A stretch of 64,000 bases of DNA from Littorina saxatilis (Eukaryota > Mollusca > Gastropoda > Littorinimorpha > Littorinidae), in assembly GCF_037325665.1 (NCBI RefSeq), contig NC_090248.1, forward strand, positions 25,988,706 through 26,052,705. Reading direction: 5' to 3'. A program made the position numbers and the translations under genes. Below the pieces are notes generated by a model that was not told the DNA's origin, did not search any database, and saw only the letters and a program-made list of their open reading frames with translations. Shown in pieces: positions 48,007-58,199 of this stretch; positions within the stretch are counted from its first letter, which is position 1; each line of letters begins with the position of its first letter.

Positions 48007-48070
48007 CCCTGCATTTGGAGGTCGTTACTGCTTGGGACGTCGAATAAAATACAGGTCCTGTAACCCTGAG
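48007..48070 (+). CDS. ADAMTS9-like: ADAMTS exon 11: end of TSR1
   Basis: 64 bases between TTTTCAG| and GAG|GTAAGC, enters in phase 2, leaves in phase 0. It reads PAFGGRYCLGRRIKYRSCNPE, the conserved end of the first TSR ('P.P..GG.YC.G.R..YRSC'). Confidence 0.95.
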
Positions 48071-48169
48071 GTAAGCATGACTTTTGGGGGGAATGTTTTT
48101 ATTTAAAAAATAAAATAAAAATGTAATGTTTTTTTTATCCAAACTGTAACTTAAATTGCTGGTGTCCAT

Positions 48170-48343
48170 TTGAACCCACTTTAAAAACCTCCAAAAATCA
48201 GAGTAAAGTAACTCTTAAGAGAGATGGTTCTTAAAACGGAGGTAAATTTACAGAGATTATTTACCGAAAATCTCGAAAGTTAGGGTCTTATAATTTGGGG
48301 GTGGTTTGATAACGGGGTTTTTTGAAAGGGGGTTCCACTGTAT
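48170..48343 (+). mobile_element. Diverged ACAGTGGAACC-family MITE
   Basis: Right terminus GGGGGTTCCACTGTA is clear. The left end (TTGAACCCACTTTAAAAACC) is diverged, and the interior has AGGTAAATTTACAGAG and GGTCTTATAATTTGGG. Confidence 0.65.
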
Positions 48344-48655
48344 TCTTTGACATATTTTCTTATGAAATGTTTTCTTCAGTCAACTGATTTTGTGTGTGTT
48401 TCTAAATCAGTTGACATTTCTTCCTTCCGTCCTGTTCTCTTGAGAAAAAGTAAGCTTTACACCCTCACGGCATGTGAGACGGGAAAACACGGCTTTGTAT
48501 GAAACCTGTTCTCTTGTCATTTTATCCCCCTCATATTGGTGCTGCACTATGTATGTATATGTGTCTGTTTTACATTTCTTTTTTCTTTTTTTGCCAGTTC
48601 ACAAAATTATTAGAAAAGGATTATCTTCAGGCGGAAAATACTATCTTTGTTACAG

Positions 48656-48770
48656 AATTGCCCTGCAGACAGTAAGGACTTTCGGATTGAGCAGTGTGCG
48701 AAGCATAACGGAAAGATGCACGGGAATGGCCTTCCACCTCACGCCAAATGGGTCCCAAAATACAGTGGAG
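48656..48770 (+). CDS. ADAMTS9-like: ADAMTS exon 12: cysteine-rich domain
   Basis: Acceptor TTGTTACAG|, donor GGAG|GTGAGG; enters in phase 0, leaves in phase 1. It encodes NCPADSKDFRIEQC, then a His/Asn-rich stretch and WVPKYSG, corresponding to 'DCP....DFR..QC......W.PKY.G' in ADAMTS proteins. Confidence 0.95.
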
Positions 48771-48862
48771 GTGAGGAGTACCTGCATGAATTCTTCATCA
48801 CTTCCTCGTAACTTTTGTAGAATCTCAGCCGCACAATGTTCTGGTCACACACCCAAGAGTTA

Positions 48863-49912
48863 AGTGCCGTTCACATGGCAGACTTTCAACCAACTTTTCC
48901 CCAACTTTTGTCGTTTGAAAATCGCTCCTTAGTTGTCGAGACCAAGTCGGCGAAAAGTCTGCCATGTGAATGGCCCTGCCGATTTAGGTTCAATTTAGGC
49001 CAGACTTAGCAGCAACTCAAAAAAATTCAGTTGAGCGCTGCTCGACTCGTCCGTGACTTGACGAAGATTTTGCGCAGAATTTTCTTATCGCGCTTATGGA
49101 TTGGTTGGCTCTAGCCAGAGATATAATTCGACTCCTTTTTGAGTCACTTGAGAAAAAGTGACTCTATGTAATCGGTCAGTGTTAGTCTGTCCGGCCGGCC
49201 GGCCGGCCGTCCGGCCGGCCGTCCGGCCGGCCGTCCGTAGACACCACCTTAACGTTGGACTTTTCTCGGAAACTATCAAAGCGATCGGGCTCATATTTTG
49301 TTTAGTCGTGACCTCCAATGACCTCTACACTTTAACGATGGTTTCGTTGACCTTTGACCTTTTTCAAGGTCACAGGTCAGCGTCAAAGGAAAAATTAGAC
49401 ATTTTATATCTTTGACAAAGTTCATCGGATGTGATTGAAACTTTGTAGGATTATTCTTTACATCAAAGTATTTACATCTGTAGCCTTTTACGAACGTTAT
49501 CAGAAAAACAAGGGAGATAACTAGCCTTTTCTGTTCGGCAACACACAACTTAACGTTGGGCTTTTCTCGGAAACTATAAAAGTGACCGGGCTCAAATTTT
49601 ATGTGAACGTGACTCATTGTGTTGTGAATAGCAATTTCTTCCTGTCCATCTGATGCCTCATATAATATTCAGAACTGCGAAAGTGACTCGATCGAGCGTT
49701 TGCTCTTCTTGTTATATCTATGCTCTAGCCAAACTGCTCTTCCTCTATTAGGAGGTAGCTGCGATAGCTGAACTGGCCTTCAAGTCTGACGAAAATCGCT
49801 TTGAGTGTTAGCGCTGTTCACATGGGCAGCGATTTTGATTTGACTTGGAGCCGACTAAAATCGTTGAAAGTTAGGGGAAAGTTGGTAGAAAGTCTGCCAT
49901 GTGAAAGGCACT
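48863..49912. mobile_element. PIF/Harbinger-like MITE carrying a nested repeat
   Basis: Terminal inverted repeats of about 50 bases: left AGTGCCGTTCACATGGCAGA..., right inverse AGTGCCTTTCACATGGCAGA..., sharing CTTTC.ACCAACTTT. It is flanked by TTA on both sides (48860-48862, 49913-49915), the 3 bp TWA target duplication typical of PIF/Harbinger elements. After removing the inserted family 2 repeat (49141-49713) the element is about 480 bases. An internal CAGACTTT/AAAGTCTGCCATG copy near 48953 makes it partly palindromic. Non-autonomous. Confidence 0.75.
49141..49713 (-). mobile_element. Helentron-like repeat, family 2, copy 2 (nested)
   Basis: It matches copy 1 (47243-47787) with no difference noticed except for the GGCCGGCCGTCC minisatellite near 49190-49235, which is 28 bases longer here. 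It inserted into a Harbinger-like MITE at a T-rich site. The near identity of the two copies points to a recent burst or to gene conversion. Confidence 0.75.
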
Positions 49913-50158
49913 TTAGTACAGGAAGTGAAGGAAGTATTGACCTAATATTTCCAGGAACAGCTAAATGTACATGTACAGCATATGTAGATTAAAGCTTTAC
50001 GATTTTTCGTAAATTTCAAAGCCCAAACTGAAGTTTTGGATATAAACCACGGCTTTGTTTAGTATTAGTAACTTCAGTAAAAATTTCGATTTTTTTTTTT
50101 TAGTCCCATATGTCTGATGATGACATCCCATATTTTTGTTTTGTGTGTGTGATTTCAG

Positions 50159-50295
50159 TTCAGCTGAAGGATGCATGTAAGCTGTATTGCCGAGCCTCAC
50201 ACAGCACAGCATATTTCCAGCTGTCAAAAACTGTGGTTGATGGAACGAAATGTGAACCATTCTCCGACGACATCTGTGTCAACGGCCAGTGCTGG
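50159..50295 (+). CDS. ADAMTS9-like: ADAMTS exon 13: cysteine-rich domain
   Basis: Acceptor GATTTCAG|, donor TGG|GTAGGT; enters in phase 1, leaves in phase 0. It encodes DACKLYCRA, a divergent middle, then TVVDGTKCEPFSDDICVNGQC, the universal ADAMTS cysteine-rich block. Confidence 0.96.
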
Positions 50296-50399
50296 GTAGG
50301 TACCTGGGAAATATTTAAGAAAACACAGATCAGTTTCAGATTCAATGTCTATCTTCTAGAAATTATGCTGACAAACATAGTTTATTATACTCAGAATAG

Positions 50400-50780
50400 T
50401 GGGCGGGGATGTAGCTCAGTCGGTAGCGCGCTGGATTTGTATCCATTTGGCCGCTGTCAGCGTGAGTTCGTCCCCACGTTCGTCGAGAGATTTATTTCTC
50501 AGAGTCAACTTTGTGTGCAGACTCTCCTCGGTGTCCGAACACCCCCGTGTGTACACGCAAGCACAAGACCAAGAGCGCACGAAAAAGATCCTGTAATCCA
50601 TGTCAGAGTTGGGTGGGTTATAGAAACACGAAAATACCCAGCATGCTTCCTCCGAAAACGGCGTATGGCTGCCTAAATGGCGGGGTAAAAAACGGTCATA
50701 CACGTAAAATTCCACTCGTGCAAAAAACACGAGTGTACGTGGGAGTTTCAGCCCACGAACGCAGAAGAAGAAGAAGAAGA
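50400..50780 (+). mobile_element. tRNA-derived SINE with GAA tail, head type 1
   Basis: The head GATGTAGCTCAGTCGGTAGCG carries a good polymerase III A box; the B box is decayed (GTGAGTTCGTCCCC). The body runs through GTGTACACGCAAGCACAAGA, AAGATCCTGTAATCCATGTC, CGAAAATACCCAGCATGC, and ends in GAAGAAGAA. It is flanked by the 13 bp duplication ATACTCAGAATAG (50387-50399, 50781-50793), so it is a clean insertion between exons 13 and 14. Confidence 0.85.
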
Positions 50781-50891
50781 ATACTCAGAATAGAGAAAAT
50801 CATACTGACATAGTAACTGTTTATCATACTCAGAATAGAGAAATTGCTTTCAGTGTCCTGTCAGGTGATATCATTTCCGAGAGAGAAGTCG

Positions 50892-50980
50892 GGACTGGTT
50901 TGTAGCTCAGTTGATAGCGCACTGGCTTTGTAACCTAGTTTGTCATTATTGGTGTGGGTTTGAACCAAGGTACGCCCTGG
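50892..50980 (+). mobile_element. tRNA-like SINE head, truncated
   Basis: TTTGTAGCTCAGTTGATAGCG and GGTGTGGGTTTGAACCAAGG resemble A and B boxes of a tRNA-derived head. The body of the full SINE does not follow. Confidence 0.55.
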
Positions 50981-51125
50981 GCACAGCAGTATAAAATGTG
51001 CATGCCAGGCTTGTGCCAAGATCTGTGCATGTCATTTTTCTTGCAGACATCCACAACAGAAGTAGTTGGACATTATCTGTCTTTAATGCATGCTTGAACA
51101 TTATTTTTTTATTTGTTTTGGACAG

Positions 51126-51243
51126 AGGGCTGGATGTGACAACAAACTGGGGTCCGACATGAAGAGAGATCGCTGTGGTGTGTGTGGGGGTGATAACTCT
51201 TCATGCCGTACTGTCACTGGCACCTTCAATAACGCCATCTATG
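51126..51243 (+). CDS. ADAMTS9-like: ADAMTS exon 14: end of cysteine-rich domain, spacer start
   Basis: Acceptor TTGGACAG|, donor TATG|GTGAGT; enters in phase 0, leaves in phase 1. It contains [20 protein letters not shown] and [14 protein letters not shown]. This block is nearly invariant across ADAMTS proteins; 'CRTVTGTFN' is close to vertebrate ADAMTS9/20. Confidence 0.97.
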
Positions 51244-51416
51244 GTGAGTTATTTCCCCACAAACAGGCGAACAACCTCCAAATTACTCTTTGAATTTGTA
51301 TGTACCCATAGTTGACTTTATAATTTGTGATACATTTTCAATTGTGTGTTCATCCAGGAGTTGTTATTTTTTTTTTAAAGCTTGCCTTATGTTCATACCT
51401 GTTTTCCTGTGTGCAG

Positions 51417-51515
51417 GTTACAACTTTGTGGCAACCATCCCAGCAGGCGCCACTGATCTGGACATCAGACAGTACAGCAATGGATACTCAAACCCCGATG
51501 ATGACAACTATCTGG
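51417..51515 (+). CDS. ADAMTS9-like: ADAMTS exon 15: spacer domain
   Basis: 99 bases between TGTGCAG| and CTGG|GTAAGT, phase 1 to 1. It reads YNFVATIPAGATDLDIRQYS ... DDDNYL, the start of the ADAMTS spacer 1 domain ('IPAGAT.I.V.....NYLAL'). Confidence 0.95.
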
Positions 51516-51904
51516 GTAAGTGAGCTTAGCAGACGTGTTTCAGAGACAATAGAATTCAATGTATGAGAGTCTGAGAAAAACCGTGTGGTCAACTGCTGTC
51601 TCCCTTCACTGCAAGCTGCACGGAGGAAAGGAAGACCTGGAGAAGACGGCATCATTCATCTTGCTGTCCGGGCTGACAGTATAACGTGTGATCGACAAGA
51701 AGAAGAAAGAAGAAGAATGTATGATGCACGAGCAATGGGAAAAATGGTTATGACGTTTAGATACAATCATTTCATAATGTATTTGAAAGCGGTGTTTCAT
51801 TCAAATGCGGACAGTATGTGAACATTTCCAAGAAAGTTTTAGTTGCTTTATACCATGGTAGATGTACAGGGAAATTGAATTTGAAGCTAGCAAATTTGAA
51901 GACA

Positions 51905-52210
51905 CTTACATATGTAACCGAGTGCCCGAAGCACAACAGTCACCTTTGGAGGCAAAGCCATTCAAACAGGATTGCGATATTTAGAGCGAAATGAATAGTC
52001 CTATAAACACTGTTATGGGTACTCAGAGGTTCCCAAGAACATACAAGGGGACAGCTGCAACAAACCCTATCGCAAACAGAACTCTACAATTCACAGGTGT
52101 CAGATACGTAAAAGAAACGTCGAGTGATAAAAAGCTTATGCTCTTCAACGGCAGACAACAGCAGAGTCTGCCGTGAAGGGTGACGCAGTAGTCTCCCTGT
52201 CACACATAAA
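51905..52210 (+). repeat. Family 4 repeat, intronic diverged copy
   Basis: It carries CACAACAGTCACCTTTGG, GAACTCTACAATTCACAGGTG, GCAGAGTCTGCCGTGAAGG and GTAGTCTCCCTGTCACA, matching in the same order the segments at 34000-34170 and 34375-34425. Its end lies about 65 bases before exon 16. Confidence 0.65.
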
Positions 52211-52276
52211 AAGTAAAAACAAAAACAAAGGCCATAAATAAAATACATCTCATTCCTTACCGTTGCATCATTGCAG

Positions 52277-52443
52277 CGATGCAGAGCGCGGAGAAGAAGT
52301 TCCTGCTGAATGGTGAATTCATCGTGCGAACAGAGGTGTGGATGATCAAGGTTAAAGGTGGCGTGCTGGAGTACAGCGGCTCGGACCATAGTGTGGAGCG
52401 TATCAACTCTACGCATATGCTGGGCGAACCCATTGACCTCTTT
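52277..52443 (+). CDS. ADAMTS9-like: ADAMTS exon 16: spacer domain
   Basis: Acceptor CATTGCAG|, donor TTT|GTAAGA; enters in phase 1, leaves in phase 0. It encodes KKFLLNGEFIVRTE, LEYSGSDHSVERINST and LGEPIDL, matching spacer strands ('EFLLNGNFVV ... VEYSGSETAVERINST' in ADAMTS9 as I recall it). Confidence 0.96.
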
Positions 52444-52929
52444 GTAAGAACCTCAGTCTCTTTTGTTCCATTTCTCTTTACAGAAGAAAGAAAGAAAATT
52501 ATACTCAGCTTTTAACACTTAGCTCGAAGATGAGACTTTTAGGTCAAAATATTCAGTATTTGTGTATCATTTCTGTCAAGCCAAGACTTACTGTTATGAG
52601 TGAAGCACAGTGTTCATTGTGTCTTGTTTGTGTGTGGGTAACTAACTCACTAGCAGCTGTTAAGTACATATATTAGAGAGAGAGAGTGAGAGTGTGTGAG
52701 TGAGTGTGTCTGTGTGTTTGTCTGTGGTGGTATTTATTTGTGAATGCTTCTTTTAGCATCTGATTTGCTTGCAGTAGAAAGGATAGGTGTCAGTTCCTGA
52801 AAAGTTCTAACCCACTGTGGCATTCACATGCTGATGACTATGATTTTGTATTTTAGTTGCACAAAATAGTGTTTGATTATCAGACATGAAGAAAGAACAC
52901 ATTGTTGACAAGATGAATACTTTGTGCAG

Positions 52930-53056
52930 GTACTGTCCGTGGGCAAGCTGCAACCTCCCAATGTCACCTTTTCTTACATCGTATCAGCTGGTAACAACGT
53001 ACACTTCGAATGGAGCAACACGGGCGCTTGGCGCAAATGCAGCCATACATGCAGAG
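52930..53056 (+). CDS. ADAMTS9-like: ADAMTS exon 17: end of spacer and start of TSR2
   Basis: Acceptor TTTGTGCAG|, donor AGAG|GTGAAA; enters in phase 0, leaves in phase 1. VLSVGKLQPPNVTFSYIV closes the spacer and WSNTGAWRKCSHTCRG opens TSR2. Confidence 0.94.
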
Positions 53057-53295
53057 GTGAAAACCATGCACGTAAACATATTGAAAGATATGCATAATAG
53101 CGCTCAATTACATATATGCATCCTGTATAACAAGCGTCTGTGCAAAGACACGTGCAGAAATAAGAACAATGCAGAAAAAGTCACCAGAAAAGTGGTTTTG
53201 ATGTGCATTTGAAGTTTGTAATAATGATAATAATCACTTATTAATCGCCCCTTTTTGTCAGAGCTCATGGTGATGTACAATTTCACACCGAAAAT

Positions 53296-53370
53296 ACACA
53301 CACACGCACGCACACACACACGCACGCACGCACGCATGCGTGCGTACACACACATACACACACACGCGCA

Positions 53371-53415
<45 letters not shown>

Positions 53416-53425
53416 ACACACACTC
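53296..53425. repeat. (CA)n/(CACG)n microsatellite
   Basis: Alternating CA and CGCA blocks in the intron between exons 17 and 18. Confidence 0.95.
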
Positions 53426-53538
53426 TTACTTACTTCTGTATGTAACACCTGACTTCTGGAAACTTGTTTGCATTACTGATGACTGATGTCATTCAGATTA
53501 TTTTTGTTACTGTATCATTGTGTGTTGTATTTTTAAAG

Positions 53539-53671
53539 GGAAGAGGAAACGGCGCATTGTGTGTGTGAGAGAGGATGACAACTTGATCGTGTCCAAGAAA
53601 CGCTGTAAGGGAAAGCACTTGAAGAAACCACATCGCATCGAGGAAAACTGCAACACTGACTGTATTGTGGA
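53539..53671 (+). CDS. ADAMTS9-like: ADAMTS exon 18: TSR2
   Basis: Acceptor TTTTTAAAG| (weak tract), donor TGGA|GTAAGT; enters in phase 1, leaves in phase 2. It reads GKRKRRIVCVRED, KKRCKGKHLKKP and NCNTDCIVE. The Lys/Arg-rich run is typical of TSR2 in the ADAMTS9/20 branch. Confidence 0.93.
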
Positions 53672-54011
53672 GTAAGTTCTTTCCACCTGCAGCTCTTACT
53701 TTATACACTTTTTTTCTGTATGCTTGTCCTCGCACATTTAGTACATTAACATAGTTATGCTTTCACTTAATTTTAAGTATGATAAATCATAATTGTACTA
53801 AGGTTAATTATTTTATCGCTTTTGTAAGGTGCTAGCATGCTATTACAATTACAATTCTAATTTTGTCCAATTCGCATCTATATTTCCTCTCAGAACCAGT
53901 ACTTCACAGCTCTTTTCACGGTCACCAGAAATCATTCTTACATTCTCAGCTGATTTTCTGACTTGTTTATATTCATTTAGTTTCTACATGTGCATGCCCT
54001 CTTTCTTTTTA

Positions 54012-54863
54012 CATTTAGTCAAGTTTTGACTAAATGTTTTAACGTAGAGGGGGGAATCGAGACGAGGGTGTGGTGTATGTGTGTGTGTGTGTGCGTGTGT
54101 GTGTGTAGAGCGATTGAGAGTAAACTACTGGACCGATCTTTATGAAATTTGACATGAGAGTTCCTGGGTATGAAATCCCCAGACGTCTTTTTCATTTTTT
54201 CGATAAATGTCTTTGATGACGTCATATCCGGCTTTTCGTGAAAGTTGAGGCGGCACTGTCACGCCCTCATTTTTCAACCAAATTGATTGAAATTTTGGTC
54301 AAGTAATCTTCGACGAAGCCCGGACCTCGGTATTGCATTTCAGCTTGGTGGCTTAAAAATTAATTGATGACTTTGGTCATTAAAAATCTGAAAATTGTAA
54401 AAAAAATATTTTTTTTATAAAACCATCTAAATTTACGTTTATCTTATTGTCCATCATTTTCGGATTCCAAAAACATATAAATATGTTATATTCGGATTAA
54501 AAACAAGTTCTGAAAATTGAAAATATAAAAATTATTATCAAAATTAAATTGTCCAAATCAATTTAAAAACACTTTCATCTTATTCCTTGTCGGTTCCTGA
54601 TTCCAAAAACATATAGATATGATATGTTTGGATTAAAAACACGCTCAGAAAGTTAAAAGAAAGAGAGGTACAGAAAAGCGTGCTATCCTTCTTAGCGCAA
54701 CTACTACCCCGCTCTTCTTGTCAATTTCACTGCCTTTGTCACGAGCGGTGGACTGATGATGCTACGAGTATACGGTCTTGCTGAAAAATTGCATTGCGTT
54801 CAGTTTCATTCTGTGAGTTCGACAGCTTGACTAAATGTTGTATTTTTGCCTTACGCGACTTTT
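54012..54863 (-). mobile_element. Helentron-like repeat, family 1, copy E
   Basis: Plus-strand view: hairpin ATTTAGTCAAG/TTTTGACTAAAT, GT microsatellite, conserved body, AT-rich middle, CTTGACTAAATGTTG and a decayed CGCGACTTTTT end. It lies in the intron between exons 18 and 19. Confidence 0.7.
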
Positions 54864-55056
54864 TATTTATTACCATGAGTGTACATTCAAGTATTTTACT
54901 TTGCTGGAAATTAATGGATTCAAGCTAAAAGCTACAGTACTTCCCTAGTGTGTGTGCATATACTTATGATACAGTCCCAGGTCTTATAACTTAGCATGAT
55001 TTGTGAGAAGGGGCGATTAACGACTGTTCATTATTATCATCGTTATTTTTTTTTAG

Positions 55057-55270
55057 GTGGCGTGTGTTCAGCAAAGAGGAGTGCCCTGTTCGCTGTGGTG
55101 TGGGCATGAGGAGACAGCTTGTACACTGTGTGAAACAGACCGGCTACTCTCAGGCAGAGATCATCCGGGACCGTGAGTGTCGACAGTACCATGGCGCTAA
55201 GCCTGACGAGTACGTTCCGTGCCAGGGCAAGTGTCTGCCCACCTTCTGGTCCTACACCAAGTGGTCACAG
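55057..55270 (+). CDS. ADAMTS9-like: ADAMTS exon 19: TSR3 and start of TSR4
   Basis: Acceptor TTTTTTTTAG|, donor CAG|GTTTGT; enters in phase 2, leaves in phase 0. EWRVFSKEECPVRCGVGMRR is a TSR with a variant Cys spacing. The exon then reads HPKP-like 'HGAKPDEYVPCQGKC' and ends FWSYTKWSQ, the first strand of the next repeat, completed in exon 20. Confidence 0.94.
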
Positions 55271-55347
55271 GTTTGTCGATTTTCCCCATTCTGAGTTTGA
55301 TTACAGTATTATTTTCTTGAGATAGCACTCAACGAGAGGAAATACGT

Positions 55348-55650
55348 ACCTCAGTCGGTAGCGGCGCTGGCTTCAATACCAATTGTCGCTATCGGTGTAG
55401 GTTCCATCCCCACGTTCAGCGAGGGATTTATTTCCCAGAGTCAACTTTGTGCAGACTCTCCTCGATGTCCGAGCATCCCTGTGTGCACACATGCACACGA
55501 TAAAGACCCTAAGTTCACAGCAAAAGTCTCAGGCCTTGAACACATGAACACATGCATGCAGCTCACTTCCCCTAGTAAGAAAGCAGCCTGAATTTCCATG
55601 AGGGTAACCTCACAGGACTATATAACAACGGGTTATCCTTATCCTTATCT
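55348..55650 (+). mobile_element. tRNA-like SINE variant with TTATCC tail
   Basis: The head GTACCTCAGTCGGTAGCGGCG and GGTGTAGGTTCCATCCCCACG gives A and B box similarity. It shares GATTTATTTCCCAGAGTCAACTTTGTG with the head type 1 SINE, but has a different right half ending in repeated TTATCC. Confidence 0.65.
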
Positions 55651-55742
55651 TTGGGTCATCTCGAAGTGTCCTTGCGGCTCCAAATAGGCACCACCTGGTA
55701 CCTCAGTGTGCCATGCTGACTGGCTCACTTAAAAATTGTGTG

Positions 55743-56126
55743 ACGGGCGCAGTGGCGTGGTGGTAAGACGTCGGCTTCCTAATCAGAAAGTCGTGAGTTC
55801 GAATCCCGGTCGCTGCCGCCTGGTGGGTTAAGAGTGGAGATTTTTCCGATCTCTCAGGTCAACTTATGTGCAGACCTGCTAGTGACTTAACTCCCTTCGT
55901 GTGTACACGCAAGCACAAGACCAAGTGCGCACGGAAAAGATCCTGTAATCCATGTCAGAGTTCGGTGGGTTATAGAAACACGAAAATACCCAGCATGCCT
56001 CCCCCGAAATTGGCGTATGCTGCCTGAATGGCGGGGTAAAAACGGTCATACACGTACAAATCCACTCGTACTAAAAACATGAGTGAACGTGAGAGTCTAA
56101 GCCCATGAACGAAGAAGAAGAAGAAG
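55743..56126 (+). mobile_element. tRNA-derived SINE with GAA tail, head type 2
   Basis: A well-preserved tRNA-like head: GTGGCGTGGTGGTAAGACG (A box), an anticodon loop reading CTTCCTAAT, and GTGAGTTCGAATCCCGG (B box). From GTGTACACGCAAGCACAAGA onward the body and GAA tail equal those of the head type 1 SINE at 50400-50780. An 11 bp duplication AAAATTGTGTG (55732-55742, 56127-56137) frames it. Confidence 0.87.
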
Positions 56127-56578
56127 AAAATTGTGTGGTCAAAGTAATGAAGAATCAAGTAGAACTGCGTCACTTATTTTGTGTCAAATGTGCTTTCACA
56201 TCATTTTCAGGTTGATTCAGAAACTGTCGGTCTCTCGGGACCAAAGAAAAAGCGAAGCAGTGGAAATGCATGTGCAGCATTGTTCACCCTGTAAAATTGT
56301 TTATGAGAACATTTCAAATGTTAATATTCATACTGTGAAGTGTGATGCAGCTGGGCTACAAGTGTCCTTTGACTGGCAGACATAAATAGATCTGAGGGGT
56401 CCATTGTACGTGTCCTAGCTCTTATGACTGAGAAGCACTGGTTAAAAAATGGAGGAACAAGAGATTGCAACTTCTATTTGGAGCTGAGACTGATGGTCTA
56501 GAGTATGCTCAATGGATTTGTGCTTTATTTATTCATAAAAATCTATTTTGAGAGCAGTCAAGCCACAGTTCTTTCGTG

Positions 56579-56762
56579 TACTGTGGAACCCGTCTTTTAA
56601 GACCTAAAAATATGGAAATTCAAGTCTTAAAAAGGATCTAGGAGGGCGTCTTAAAATGGGGGAAAATCTACAGAGGTTATGCACAGAAAATCTGAAAAAC
56701 CAAGGTCTTAAAAAGGCGGAGGTCTTAAATTGGAGGGTCTTAAAAGGGAGGTTCCACTGTAT
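56579..56762 (+). mobile_element. ACAGTGGAACC-family MITE, well preserved
   Basis: Left TACTGTGGAACCCGTCTTTT, right inverse TACAGTGGAACCTCCCTTTT, with TCTTAAAA/TTTTAAGAC motifs and CTACAGAGGTTATG inside. A TA at each edge suggests a Tc1/mariner-type target. Ends 65 bases before exon 20. Confidence 0.8.
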
Positions 56763-56827
56763 TGTTCGTGATGTTTGGACATTCGATAGTCTTTTTATTT
56801 TATGGCTCATGTATTATCTCACTGCAG

Positions 56828-56992
56828 TGTTCAGTCACCTGTGGCAGTGGAATTCAGGAGCGACGTGCCAGGTGTGTTGACGAGGAAGGGAGAGAAATGC
56901 CGAACGTGGAATGTGATGAGAATGACAGAGTGACCAAAGTGGCCTGCAATACCCAAAAGTGTCCTCGGTGGCAAGTGGGAGACTGGCTTGGG
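56828..56992 (+). CDS. ADAMTS9-like: ADAMTS exon 20: TSR module
   Basis: 55 codons, phase 0 to 0, acceptor CACTGCAG|, donor GGG|GTAGGT. It reads CSVTCGSGIQERRARC, VTKVACNTQKCPRW and QVGDWLG. Each TSR is split after its first tryptophan strand, so exons start with CSxTCG and end with the next repeat's W. Confidence 0.95.
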
Positions 56993-57201
56993 GTAGGTGT
57001 TTTCTTTTTCTTTTCATGTCACGTAATATTGTCCAGAAAAAAACCACTTGCCAATACAAACTGTTCCAATTAGAATAAAGAGGAAATCGCAGTGTGAGGA
57101 CATTGAATGAATTAAACAAAAAAAGTGCATGAAGTACCAAGGAATTTTAGAAAGAGGGTTCCACTGAACTATCCTGAGTGTCATAACATTGTGTGTTCCA
57201 G

Positions 57202-57366
57202 TGCTCGGTGTCATGCGGTGGTGGCCGCAAACAGCGCAAAGTGTGGTGCATGCTGGGTGCCCAGAAAGTGGACGACAACCTGTGCAACAAGAAGCTGCGA
57301 CCGGCCGCCAAGAAGGAGTGTGGGCTGAAGGAATGTCCCGAGTGGTACCCTGGAGGATGGGGGCCT
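57202..57366 (+). CDS. ADAMTS9-like: ADAMTS exon 21: TSR module
   Basis: 55 codons, phase 0 to 0, acceptor GTGTTCCAG|, donor CCT|GTAAGT. CSVSCGGGRKQRKVWCMLG, then KKECGLKECPEWYPGGWGP. The 'KQRKVWC' strand resembles the third-from-middle TSRs of ADAMTS9. Confidence 0.95.
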
Positions 57367-57730
57367 GTAAGTGTCTTGCATTTCTTCTTAAGGTGGAGAT
57401 TAACTAAGCTGTTTAACTTACGACGGTCGCAATTTTCAATTGCTTCGTACGTCTTTATTTCTTGACCAATACTCTTGATTTTTGTACCGTTGACCAAGAC
57501 TCTTGATTTTTGTACCGTTGATCATGAACTGGAAAAAACGAATTGCTTCATACAGTGTGTATGTCTGCCTGCCTGTGTCTGTGTGTTTGTTCTCACAAGC
57601 ATGCATGTGTGTCTGAATGTAAGCTTATACGTCTTTGGTACTGCTGATCTTCTAGTCTCCTTGTTCAAAAATGTTATGTAAAAGGATCGAGAAGATGAAA
57701 AACATTCACATCTTGTGTTGTTTCTTACAG

Positions 57731-57949
57731 TGTTCAGCTACGTGCGGCGATGGGACAAGCATGCGGGCGGTGAAGTGCCGAGTCAGCACATCCTTACTGG
57801 ATGATGCTGTGTGTGATGCCAGCAAGCGACCGCTTGACACCCGACCTTGTCAGTTGGGGTCGTGCCCCACCACTGCACCACTCACCACCACCACCACCAC
57901 CCCTCCTGCCCCAAGGGCTGCCTTCTGGAGATTCGGTTCTTGGACGGAG
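57731..57949 (+). CDS. ADAMTS9-like: ADAMTS exon 22: TSR module with Thr/Pro linker
   Basis: 73 codons, phase 0 to 0, acceptor TTCTTACAG|, donor GAG|GTAAGA. CSATCGDGTSMRAVKC, then CQLGSCPTTAPLTTTTTTPP and AFWRFGSWTE. The Thr/Pro insertion before WRFGSWT sits where ADAMTS9 has a Pro-rich linker, one of the better arguments for this branch. The linker is a probable O-glycosylation zone. Confidence 0.95.
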
Positions 57950-58199
57950 GTAAGAGTACTGGTTCTGTTAAGTCGGTCCTTAATTGAGCCCGAAGTCGAC
58001 TTCACAAAGTCTTTTTACCTAAAAGTCAGTGCTAAAGCTTCATGCGGTCCGCTTCGTGAAGTATACTTCGCGTAGTTGACTTCGCTCAGTTAAGGACAGG
58101 CTTTACAGTGAAACCTCCAACCTTAGAAAATGAAGTCTTAAAAGGGAGGTAAATTGACCAAGATTACGATCAGAAAATATGGAAAAGCAAGGTCTTAAA

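Noticed and set aside
55743-55815. Functional tRNA gene (good A and B boxes)
   Set aside because: It is the head of a SINE with body, GAA tail and target duplication; the stems do not look complete.
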